Origin: Phycisphaerales bacterium UBA854
GTDB lineage: Bacteria; Planctomycetota; Phycisphaerae; Phycisphaerales; SM1A02
Direction of reading: 5' to 3'
Assembly: GCA_002295885.1 (NCBI GenBank)
Contig: DBGM01000018.1
Coordinates: forward strand, 1-17,307
Length of the DNA stretch: 17,307 bases
Both the position numbers and the translations under genes were made by a program. Under the pieces are notes generated by a model. It had not been told where the DNA came from and did not search any database. It worked only from the letters and a program-made list of their open reading frames with translations. Positions 1 to 7,254 of this stretch are shown piece after piece; positions within the stretch are counted from its first letter, which is position 1, and the number at the start of each line of letters is the position of its first letter.

Positions 1-1764
1 GTCCGAAGCGGCCTTACGTACCGGGCACTGCTGGTAGAAACCGTTGAAGGCTTCCGCCAGAGCGTGCAGTTCGGCACAGATCCGGTGCGGTTCCAGGTGG
101 AGTCCTGCCTCCGCGACCACCGGTCCGTACCGGAGAAGCTGGAGTGCCAGTGCCCGCTCGGCCGGTTCATCCAACCGCAGTTCGGCCGATCCGATGGTCT
201 CGTCCGCATCCTCGGCCTTGGCGATGATCGAACAGATCCGAGCGTGTGCGTACTGGAGGTAGGGACCGGTGTCGCCTTCGAACGCGATCATGCGGTCCAT
301 GTCGAACACGTAGTCGCGCACCAGATCGTTGCTCAGATCGGCGTACTTGATGGCACCGATCCCCACTCCGGCACCGATGCGATCGAGTTCCTCGTCGGAG
401 AATCCGTGGGTCGGGGCCTTCTCGTCCTCCGCCCGTCGTCGCACCTCGGTACATCCCCGACCGATGGCTTCGTCGATGAGCGAGGCGAGGGTGACGTTCT
501 CACCGCTGCGGGTCTTGAGCGGCTTCTTGTCGACACCCAGCACGGATCCGAACGGGATATGGACCATCTCGACCGGGGTTCCGTCCGTGGTCTCCCCCCA
601 CCCCGCAAGCCGGCAGGCGTCGAACACGTCGATGAAGTGGTCCCGCTGCCGGGCGTCGACGACGTAGACCAGCCGGTTGGCGTTCTCGTCGACGACCCGG
701 TGCCGGATCGCCGCCAGGTCCGTCGTTGCGTAGAGGTAGCCGCCGTTGGACTTCCGGATGAGCATCGGACGTTCGCGATCGTCGAAGCGCACCACCAGGG
801 CACCGTCGTCCTCGACCGCCAAATCACGTTCGGTGAAGAGATCGACGATCTCGGGCAGGTGTTCCCGGTAGAAGGACTCTCCGCGGTTGTGTTCGGACCC
901 CAGGGCCACTCCGAGCTTGACGAGGATGTCGATCACCGCACGCATCGTGCAGTCGATCAGCTTCTGCCAGTCGGCGACCAGCTCCGGATCCTCCCGCTGG
1001 AGTGCGACCAGGGTCGCGGCCGCGGCGTCACGCTGCTCCTGCGCGCCGTCGTTCTGCTCCTCGAGCTCCGCGATCCGGTGCGCGCCGATGTTCCGTTCGG
1101 AAACGATCGACAGTCCGCGCTCGTCCATCTTCGTCACCAGCTGTCCGTCCCGGTAGGCGGCATCGAGATCGGGCAGCTGCAGGGTGTCCAGATCCACCCC
1201 GGCCTCCCGAAGTCGGTACAACACCATCGCGATGGGAAGCCCCCAGTCGCCGAGATGATTCTCACGGAGCACCGTCCGACCGCATCGTTCCAGGATCCTG
1301 GCCAGTGCGTCGCCGATGATCGTCGACCGGAGGTGACCGACGTGCAGCTGCTTCGCGACGTTCACTCCGCACAGATCGATCACCACGGGATGTTGATCAT
1401 CCACCGTGACGACACCGAGCGATTCGTCGTCCATCGCCGCCAGCGCCGACGCCAGCGCGTCGGTGCGAAGCCGGATGTTGATGAAGCCCGGTCCCGCGAT
1501 CTCCGGGGTGTCCGCGAGACCCTCGAGATCGACGTGGTCGATGAGTTCCTGGGCCACCTCCCGCGGCTGACGCTGCACCCGTTTGCCGAGTCCCATCGCG
1601 GCGTTCACCTGGAAATCGCCGAATTCAGGGTTCGCGGTCGATCGGATCACGGGATCGGCTCCCCGGTAGTCCTCTCCGAGAGCACGCACGATGGCGTCCG
1701 AAAATCGGTCGTGGAGGGCGGCAACGGGGTCTGCAGCGGACTTGGGGGGCGTCGGAGTGGCCAT
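1..1764 (-). CDS. argS: Arginyl-tRNA synthetase, C-terminus cut by window edge
   Basis: Class I aminoacyl-tRNA synthetase that charges tRNA-Arg with arginine in the cytoplasm. Reading from the ATG at 1764 gives 588 residues with no stop before the left edge; the family is usually 560-630, so only a few dozen residues are missing. The N-terminal additional domain carries the typical NPEFGDFQVN block (residues 45-54). The HIGH signature is HVGH at 141-144 followed by LRSTIIGDALA. The KMSKS-equivalent loop is KKPLKTRSG at about 413-421, the form expected for ArgRS. The DALR anticodon-binding domain starts after GDTGPYLQYAHARI near residue 490 and contains the FNGFYQQCPV segment near the edge. 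Just before HIGH the usual SSPN is replaced by CGVN. The gene is divergent from the B12/GTPase gene with only 35 bases between the starts. Identity is secure from the motifs. Confidence 0.96.
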   Translation of the reverse strand, partial: MATPTPPKSAADPVAALHDRFSDAIVRALGEDYRGADPVIRSTANPEFGDFQVNAAMGLGKRVQRQPREVAQELIDHVDLEGLADTPEIAGPGFINIRLRTDALASALAAMDDESLGVVTVDDQHPVVIDLCGVNVAKQLHVGHLRSTIIGDALARILERCGRTVLRENHLGDWGLPIAMVLYRLREAGVDLDTLQLPDLDAAYRDGQLVTKMDERGLSIVSERNIGAHRIAELEEQNDGAQEQRDAAAATLVALQREDPELVADWQKLIDCTMRAVIDILVKLGVALGSEHNRGESFYREHLPEIVDLFTERDLAVEDDGALVVRFDDRERPMLIRKSNGGYLYATTDLAAIRHRVVDENANRLVYVVDARQRDHFIDVFDACRLAGWGETTDGTPVEMVHIPFGSVLGVDKKPLKTRSGENVTLASLIDEAIGRGCTEVRRRAEDEKAPTHGFSDEELDRIGAGVGIGAIKYADLSNDLVRDYVFDMDRMIAFEGDTGPYLQYAHARICSIIAKAEDADETIGSAELRLDEPAERALALQLLRYGPVVAEAGLHLEPHRICAELHALAEAFNGFYQQCPVRKAASD

Positions 1765-1799
1765 GCGGCGAGTATAGCCCCGGCAGGTGGTATCATGGC
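1765..1799. promoter_or_regulatory. 35-base divergent intergenic region between argS and the B12/GTPase gene
   Basis: This is the whole space between two divergent start codons, too short for two complete independent promoters with leaders. It holds an AGGTGG Shine-Dalgarno-like site for the plus-strand gene and AT-richer TATAGC and TATCAT stretches that could act as -10 elements. At least part of each promoter must lie inside the opposite coding region, or the transcripts are nearly leaderless. No promoter is assigned with confidence. Confidence 0.4.
1785..1790 (+). promoter_or_regulatory. Ribosome binding site AGGTGG that selects the GTG start
   Basis: AGGTGG lies 9 bases before the GTG at 1800 but 24 bases before the in-frame ATG at 1815. 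This spacing favours the GTG as the start of the B12/GTPase fusion, although the first residues are not conserved domain sequence and ATG 1815 remains possible. Confidence 0.5.
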
Positions 1800-2930
1800 G
1801 TGTTCGAAACAGCCATGGCACATCCAACCACCGAACCAACATCAGTGCTCGAGAAGGTCGACCGTTGCGGCGACCTCGACCATCGTCCACGCGTCCTGCT
1901 GGGCAAGATGGGTCTCGACGGTCACGACCGGGGCGTCAAGCTCATCTCCCGTGCAATGCGCGACAGCGGTATCCATGTGATCTATTCGGGACTCTGGCAG
2001 ACCCCCCGCAGCCTGGCCATCAGCGCCCGGGACGAGGACGTGGACTGCATCGCCTCCTCCATGATGAGCAATTCGCACCTGGTGCTGGTCCCGAACCTGA
2101 TCGAGGAGTGCCGGAAGGTCGGTCGGCCGGACATGCGGATCCACGTCGGCGGCATCATCCCCCAGGAGGATGTGCAGACCCTGCTGGATGCGGGGGTCGA
2201 GCAGGTCTTCCACACCGGAACGAGCATGCAGGACATCGTCGACTGCGTCCGTTCCAGCACCAGATCATTCGAACCGGTTCCGACGGACAGCACCTCCGCG
2301 GTTCTGGCCCGGAACATCAGCCTGCTCCAGCTGGGCCGTGAGGTTCCCGAGGCTCCGCGCCGAAGACCCGGTCGGGTCATCGGCCTCACCGGTTCACCCG
2401 GGGCCGGAAAATCCACCCTCGTCGCCTGCATGGCCTCCGAGCTGGTCCAGCGGGGTCGGAAGCTGGCCGTCATCGCCTTCGATCCGATGAGTCCCATCTC
2501 GTCCGGTGCCCTGTTGGGAGACCGCCTTCGGGTCGATTTCAACCAGGTCGACGACCAGGTCTTCTACCGCAGTCTTGCGGTCATCGGCGAGGACTACGCG
2601 ACGCTGGACGGCATCCTGGAGCTCATCGGCGGGGCGGGCTTCGACGACGTGATCGTGGAGACCGTCGGTTCCGGCCAGAGCGACGTGAAGATTCGCGAGT
2701 TCGTCGATTCGACCGTCGTCGTCGTGGTGCCGGGCATGGGCGACGCCGTGCAGATGGACAAGGCCGGCATCCTCGAGATCGCCGACACCTTCGTGGTCAA
2801 CAAGGCCGATTTCGCCGGAGAGAGCAAGCTCGTCCGCGAACTCCTCGACATCGCCGAAGGCCGCGAGATCCGCGAGACGATCGCCACCCGGGGACAGGGC
2901 ATCTCCGAACTGGTCGACCTCCTCTTCTGA
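1800..2930 (+). CDS. B12-binding domain fused to MeaB/ArgK-type G3E GTPase (acyl-CoA mutase partner)
   Basis: A 376-residue fusion of two domains that normally serve adenosylcobalamin-dependent acyl-CoA mutases. Residues about 30-155 form the cobalamin-binding Rossmann domain, with the base-off motif DGHDRG (D40, H42, G45; H42 would ligate cobalt) and the later HVGGIIPQED and HTGTS segments. Residues about 190-376 are the GTPase: Walker A GSPGAGKST (198-206), the FDPMSP...SGALLGDR block, VETVGSGQSD (287-295), and base-specificity motif NKAD (334-337). The order matches the first two domains of IcmF, but the mutase core is absent and none is encoded nearby. The protein ends right after the GTPase fold, so the C-terminal dimerisation arm of free MeaB is also missing. 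Family knowledge says such GTPases load and protect the cofactor of methylmalonyl- or isobutyryl-CoA-type mutases; which mutase it serves is not visible. Start chosen as GTG 1800; ATG 1815 is the alternative. It heads a plus-strand operon, 27 bases before the permease. Confidence 0.9.
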   Translation: MFETAMAHPTTEPTSVLEKVDRCGDLDHRPRVLLGKMGLDGHDRGVKLISRAMRDSGIHVIYSGLWQTPRSLAISARDEDVDCIASSMMSNSHLVLVPNLIEECRKVGRPDMRIHVGGIIPQEDVQTLLDAGVEQVFHTGTSMQDIVDCVRSSTRSFEPVPTDSTSAVLARNISLLQLGREVPEAPRRRPGRVIGLTGSPGAGKSTLVACMASELVQRGRKLAVIAFDPMSPISSGALLGDRLRVDFNQVDDQVFYRSLAVIGEDYATLDGILELIGGAGFDDVIVETVGSGQSDVKIREFVDSTVVVVVPGMGDAVQMDKAGILEIADTFVVNKADFAGESKLVRELLDIAEGREIRETIATRGQGISELVDLLF

Positions 2931-2957
2931 CCACTGCCCCGGCCCCCAGTCGGTACC

Positions 2958-5417
2958 ATGCAGTCGATGTCCACGCAGGAAGCGAATGTGACCCCCGGCA
3001 ACCAGTCGCAGGCCGTCACGCAGCTGGCCCGCGACATGAAGCTCTTCGACATCACGATGGTGGGTGTCGGTGCCATGATCGGCGCCGGCATCTTCGCCCT
3101 GACCGGGATCGCCGCCGGCATCGCCGGTCCGGCCCTCATCCTCGCGTTCTGTCTCAACGGCCTGCTGACCTTCTGCACCGCCATGGTCTACGCGGAGGTC
3201 GGGAGTGCGATTCCCGCCGCCGGCGGCGGCTACCTGTGGGCCCGCTTCGGTCTTCCCGGCCCCTGCGCATTCCTGGCGGGATGGATGGACTGGCTCGCCC
3301 ACGCGGTGGCCGGATCGCTCTATGCGGTCATCTTCGGAGCCTACTTCGTCTGGGGTCTGCAGCAGATCTTCGGACTCGGTGTGCCCCCGACCGGAGCCGA
3401 ACACGGCGACCTCGGAACCCTCTTCGGGCTTCCGGCCTGGCCCTTCGCCAAGGCGCTGACCGTCTTCATCTGCATCGTCTTCATCTACATCAACTACCGG
3501 GGTTCCAGCGAGACCGGCAAGGCCGGCAACATCATCACGGTCGCGAAGGTCGTCGTGATCGCCATCTTCATCATCTCGGGTCTCGTGGCGATGCTCCAGG
3601 GCGGTGCCCACGAGACCGCCAGCGATCCCACGGTCGGTGCCCGCTTCGTCCCCTTCATGCCCAACGGATTCACGGGAGTCCTCGTGGCGATGGGTCTCAC
3701 CTTCATCGCCTTCGAGGGCTACGAGATCATCGTGCAGGCCGGCGAGGAGGTCGAGAATCCCCGACGCAACATTCCCAAGGCGGTGTTCCTCTCGCTGCTC
3801 ATCGTCATTCCGATCTACATCCTCGTGGCCATCGTGTCGCTGGGAGCGCTGACCATTCCCCAGGCCGTGCTGGACGCGAACCCGATGTGGGAGTCCAACG
3901 AGACCTGGAAGTATCTTGCCGGTCTGGGCGAGACGGGAGTGGCGGTCGCCGCCAATGCATTCATGCCGTGGGGAACCGGAGCGATCCTCCTCGTGATCGG
4001 CGCGGTGCTCTCCACCATGAGCGCCCTGAATGCGACGACCTTCAGTTCCACCCGCGTCAGCTTCGCCATGGGTCGGGATCACTACCTGCCCGAGGCGATG
4101 GCCTCCATCTCCCCCAAGACGAGAACGCCCGTCATGGCCCTGTTCGCCAGCGGGGTGCTCATCACGGTCGTCGCGGTCACCCTTCCCGTCGAGAAGGTCG
4201 CCGCCGCGACCTGCGTGATGTTCCTGTTGGTGTTCGCAGCGGTGAACATCGCTTCGATCACCATCCGGCGCAAGTACGGCGACAAGCTCCGGTACGGATA
4301 CGTCGTACCGCTGTTTCCCCTGATACCGATCGTGGCCGCCGTCGGGCAGTTGGCCATCGCGGTCTTCCTGTTCATTGCCGAACCGCTTTCCATGGCCATC
4401 ACCGGCGGTTGGATGGCCCTGGGCCTGCTGATCTACTACCTCTACTCCCAGCGACAGGAACACGAGTACCGCGCTTCGACGGTCCTGTTCGAGGAGGGGC
4501 TTCCGCCCACCAGTGCTCCCCAGCGCCTGCTTCTGCCGGTGGCGAATCCGGACAGCACCGCACCGTTGATCGATGTGGCGGCACGGTTGTCGACCATCGA
4601 CGAGACCGAGGTCACCGCGCTCCATGTGGTCGGGATCCCCGAACAGCTTCCCTACGCGTCCGCGGGGCAGTTCACCCGTGAAGGTCGATCCGTCGTCGAC
4701 CAGGCCATCGATCAGGCCCGTGAACTGGGCCTGGCAACCTCCGGGCTGCTCCGACTGAGTCGTTCCCCCGGTCAGTCCATCGTGGAGACGATCCGGGAAC
4801 GTGACATCACCACCCTCGTCATGGGATGGGGTGGACCCCGTCGGACCCGATCCGTCCGTTCACTGGTCATCGGCACCGAGATCGACCACGTCCTCAGCAA
4901 GGCGGATACGAACACCATCGTGCTGCGCGGTCGCCTTCCCGAAGAACCCCGACACATCGTCATTCCGGCCGCCAACCCACGGCAGTCCCGGTATGCCGTC
5001 GCGGTCGCCGAAGCGGTCGCCGGTCCCGGTTCAAAGATCGAGCTCCTGCACATCGTCCGGCACGAGAGGGACGCGGCATCGTCCCAGTCCGCCCTGATGG
5101 GCGGCATCTTCGGCGAGGAGAAGGCTGATCTTTCGAGCGTCTACACGGAACGCAAGCGGATCGAGGTGACCGTACGAACCATCGTCAGCACCCATGTGAT
5201 CCCGTCGATCATCGAGGCGACCTCGCTCGCGGATCTCGTCATCCTCGGTTCGGCCAAGGAGACATGGCTCCAGCGGAGGTCCTTCACCGCCCTGCACACC
5301 ACGGTCGCCTCCCGCTACGACGGCCCGCTGCTGCTGGTGAAGCTCCGCAGTGGTCGGGCACGGTTCGCGACCCAGCAGGTGGTCGACTTCTTCCTGTCAC
5401 GGGAGCCAGAGGCATGA
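2958..5417 (+). CDS. APC-superfamily amino acid permease with two C-terminal universal-stress-protein domains
   Basis: Predicted inner-membrane amino-acid transporter of 819 residues. The N-terminal ~480 residues carry about 12 hydrophobic segments, with the APC first-helix motif GAGIF (42-46) inside GVGAMIGAGIFALTG and the EVGSAIPAAGGGY block after helix 2, resembling cationic amino acid transporter-type permeases. After the last helix the chain turns soluble. A first UspA-like domain begins near residue 523 (RLLLPVANPDS) and ends with a nucleotide-loop-like GWGG...GT stretch followed by NTIVLRG. A second begins near residue 665 (HIVIPAANP) and ends with DGPLLLVKL; its GxxG loop is degenerate. 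Permease-Usp fusions are known in bacteria and archaea and suggest control of transport by nucleotide or energy state; the substrate cannot be read here. Start ATG 2958, or ATG 2967 three codons later; neither has a clear ribosome site. The stop overlaps the next start as ATGA. Confidence 0.9.
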   Translation: MQSMSTQEANVTPGNQSQAVTQLARDMKLFDITMVGVGAMIGAGIFALTGIAAGIAGPALILAFCLNGLLTFCTAMVYAEVGSAIPAAGGGYLWARFGLPGPCAFLAGWMDWLAHAVAGSLYAVIFGAYFVWGLQQIFGLGVPPTGAEHGDLGTLFGLPAWPFAKALTVFICIVFIYINYRGSSETGKAGNIITVAKVVVIAIFIISGLVAMLQGGAHETASDPTVGARFVPFMPNGFTGVLVAMGLTFIAFEGYEIIVQAGEEVENPRRNIPKAVFLSLLIVIPIYILVAIVSLGALTIPQAVLDANPMWESNETWKYLAGLGETGVAVAANAFMPWGTGAILLVIGAVLSTMSALNATTFSSTRVSFAMGRDHYLPEAMASISPKTRTPVMALFASGVLITVVAVTLPVEKVAAATCVMFLLVFAAVNIASITIRRKYGDKLRYGYVVPLFPLIPIVAAVGQLAIAVFLFIAEPLSMAITGGWMALGLLIYYLYSQRQEHEYRASTVLFEEGLPPTSAPQRLLLPVANPDSTAPLIDVAARLSTIDETEVTALHVVGIPEQLPYASAGQFTREGRSVVDQAIDQARELGLATSGLLRLSRSPGQSIVETIRERDITTLVMGWGGPRRTRSVRSLVIGTEIDHVLSKADTNTIVLRGRLPEEPRHIVIPAANPRQSRYAVAVAEAVAGPGSKIELLHIVRHERDAASSQSALMGGIFGEEKADLSSVYTERKRIEVTVRTIVSTHVIPSIIEATSLADLVILGSAKETWLQRRSFTALHTTVASRYDGPLLLVKLRSGRARFATQQVVDFFLSREPEA

Positions 5418-5686
5418 GTGTGTCCGATCTCAAGAAACTCGGTCTGCTCCGGAAGGAATCGGATTGGGATGCGAAGCACACCCGATCCTTCGTTCCGCTG
5501 ATCATGTGGCTGGTCACGGCGGTGTCGGCGATCGCGGGATGCGTCATGCTGGTCCTGGGAGACGGAGGAGTCGTCACCTGGATCGGGCTGGTGGTCTTCA
5601 GCATCGCCATGGTTGGATTCGTCCTCATGAACATCGGGTCGGTGGATCGTGCCCTCCAACACGACGCCGAAGACGCACCGGACTGA
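5414..5686 (+). CDS. Small two-helix membrane protein of unknown function
   Basis: A 90-residue protein that I do not recognise. It begins with a short charged soluble part (SDLKKLGLLRKESDWDAKHTR), then has two hydrophobic segments at about residues 29-49 (VPLIMWLVTAVSAIAGCVMLVL) and 53-73 (TWIGLVVFSIAMVGFVLMNI), and ends with an acidic tail (DAEDAPD). The ATG overlaps the permease stop by four bases (ATGA), which fixes the start and implies translational coupling to the transporter. A GGGAG stretch lies nine bases upstream. A role as an accessory or stabilising subunit of the permease is inference from this overlap only. Confidence 0.75.
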   Translation: MSVSDLKKLGLLRKESDWDAKHTRSFVPLIMWLVTAVSAIAGCVMLVLGDGGVVTWIGLVVFSIAMVGFVLMNIGSVDRALQHDAEDAPD

Positions 5687-5712
5687 CCATCCGTGCTTCG
5701 GAGACCGACGAC

Positions 5713-5892
5713 ATGAACCAACGCACAGCAAGGTTGCTGACGAACCTGCTCGTCTTCATCGTCGTGCTGATGATCCTGAACCTGCTGTTCGGGGAGATGG
5801 ATTGGGGCATCCACATCTCGATCGCGGGCAGTCTCGTCCTGACCTTCGTGGTCTGGGGCGTCATGTCCGCCCTGCCGTCGACCCGGCGCTGA
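5713..5892 (+). CDS. Tiny two-helix membrane protein of unknown function
   Basis: A 59-residue open frame starting at ATG 5713, 26 bases after the previous stop, with GGAG at 5700-5703 nine bases ahead. It holds two strongly hydrophobic segments, about residues 10-26 (TNLLVFIVVLMILNLLF) and 33-52 (HISIAGSLVLTFVVWGVMSA), joined by the short GEMDWG turn, and ends in basic PSTRR. I recognise no family. Its place as last gene of the permease operon and its clean hydrophobic pattern support a real gene despite its size. Its stop codon directly abuts the stop of the porin gene on the other strand. Confidence 0.6.
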   Translation: MNQRTARLLTNLLVFIVVLMILNLLFGEMDWGIHISIAGSLVLTFVVWGVMSALPSTRR

Positions 5893-5895
5893 TCA
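5890..5895. other. Abutting convergent stop codons inside TGATCA
   Basis: TGA of the plus-strand 59-residue gene (5890-5892) and TGA of the minus-strand porin gene (TCA on the plus strand, 5893-5895) together make the palindrome TGATCA. No base separates the two genes, so no dedicated terminator fits between them. The same arrangement recurs at 12386-12391. Confidence 0.9.
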
Positions 5896-7254
5896 GAAGT
5901 TCCAGGTGCAGCGCAGGCCCCAGATCCAGCTTCCCTCGACCCCACCGGTCTGACCCGAACTGAACCACTGCACATCGGGACTGACCTGCAGCGTCCGCGT
6001 CACCTGGATCCGCCAGAAGAATTCAACCATCGTCTCCCAACCCTCGCCGCCGGTCAGCCCGGATCCGTCGAGGTTGGAGAAGGTGCACGCGAGGCCGATT
6101 CCGTCGTGTTTGCGACCAAGGAATCCGTTCAGCACCGCGCCCGTCGACCAGCACACCGTGGCCGGTGCTGCGCCGTCCTGGGCGAATCCGCAGCGGAGAA
6201 ACGGAACCAGTCCTCCACCGAGTTCCTGATCGAAGCTGAGGCCCGCCCCCCATCCCCCGTCGGTGTAGCTGACATCATCGTTCGAGTACCAGGCGTACAC
6301 CCGGTAGTTCCCCTGCAATGCATCCGGATGGTTCGCCTGCGGATTCCAACGCGCCTGCACGATGTTGAACAACCGGCCCTGATCGAGCTTCTCGAAACCG
6401 CTGGCCCGTCCCGAGGACAGTGCATTCATGGTCCCGAATCGGATCTCGATCTCCGGCGATGCCTTCACCTCACCCACGAATCCGAATCCGTAGCTCGGGA
6501 ACGGTACCGCGGTGCTGTTGGTCAGCTGCCCGGCCACGAACTGGTTCGCGGGATTCTGGGCCGCCAGATTGAGATCGAAGAAGTTCTCGTAGTAGAGCTT
6601 TCCGATGTTGATGGTGAACGTGTCGTCCATGAAGGACTGTCGCCACCACAGCTTCTTCAGTCCGATCCGACCACTGGTGATGATGTTGTCGATGAAGTAC
6701 GGGGATCCGAGCGGCACTTCCGGATACGGGTTCGTCGATGCGCCGATCCCGGTGTTGGCCTGGATGTTGTAGACGAGATGCCCCTTGGCATCGTCCGTAT
6801 CGTCGAAGGGCAGTGAACCGTTGATGTTGGCGTAGATGTAGGAGAAGCTGTGGGGTCCGTTCGACCGTGTCGCGTGCTGGAATATGTAGATGAGCTGCGG
6901 TTCGAACGAGAAGTTCAGAGGCTTTGCGATGTCCGTCCGCACGAAGTCGACCGCTTCGGACAGGAACCCGAACGGATCCTGCTGCGGAGGAATGATGAAG
7001 TTGGCGGAATCGAGATCGACCGGTCCCTTGTCGCTGGTCGTTCGCGATGCTGCGGAGGGAATGTGCTGTTGCGGCGTGGTTAGATGGATCCCGCCGCCGT
7101 TGCTGTGGTGTATTCCCGAATGGAACAGCAGGACCGGTTCTCGGGCACGATCGGACCCCAGATCCATCGGCTTGGACGAGTCCGGTTCGGCTGCGTGGGC
7201 CACCGCCGCCAGCAGCAGCGTGATCATCATCGCTCCGTGGCGTCGCCCGGGCAT
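5893..7254 (-). CDS. OprB-family carbohydrate-selective porin
   Basis: Predicted outer-membrane beta-barrel of 453 residues. The N-terminus is a signal peptide (MPGRRHGAMMITLLLAAVAHA, cleavage near AHA/AEP). A low-complexity His/Gly/Pro-rich linker follows to about residue 100. The barrel then shows alternating short amphipathic strands rich in aromatic residues, ending in CTWNF, the terminal phenylalanine used by outer-membrane assembly machinery. Late strands with the pattern EFFWRIQVTRTLQVSPDVQW resemble the OprB C-terminal signature. OprB proteins mostly pass glucose and other sugars; the substrate here is not certain. Four cysteines occur in the last ~120 residues, uncommon in barrel proteins. 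The ATG at 7254 shares one base with the stop of the MmgE/PrpD gene (TGATG), so the two are probably translationally coupled. An internal start at Met9 is possible but would shorten the signal peptide's basic region. Confidence 0.85.
   Translation of the reverse strand: MPGRRHGAMMITLLLAAVAHAAEPDSSKPMDLGSDRAREPVLLFHSGIHHSNGGGIHLTTPQQHIPSAASRTTSDKGPVDLDSANFIIPPQQDPFGFLSEAVDFVRTDIAKPLNFSFEPQLIYIFQHATRSNGPHSFSYIYANINGSLPFDDTDDAKGHLVYNIQANTGIGASTNPYPEVPLGSPYFIDNIITSGRIGLKKLWWRQSFMDDTFTINIGKLYYENFFDLNLAAQNPANQFVAGQLTNSTAVPFPSYGFGFVGEVKASPEIEIRFGTMNALSSGRASGFEKLDQGRLFNIVQARWNPQANHPDALQGNYRVYAWYSNDDVSYTDGGWGAGLSFDQELGGGLVPFLRCGFAQDGAAPATVCWSTGAVLNGFLGRKHDGIGLACTFSNLDGSGLTGGEGWETMVEFFWRIQVTRTLQVSPDVQWFSSGQTGGVEGSWIWGLRCTWNF

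Noticed and set aside
64..1980. A 638-codon open frame on the plus strand
   Set aside because: It is antisense to argS, whose motifs are unmistakable, and shows no recognisable domain; long shadow frames are expected in GC-rich coding DNA.
2394..4625. A 743-codon minus-strand open frame rich in Asp, Gly, His and Arg
   Set aside because: It is antisense to the GTPase and permease genes and its composition is that of a reverse-complement shadow of hydrophobic coding sequence.
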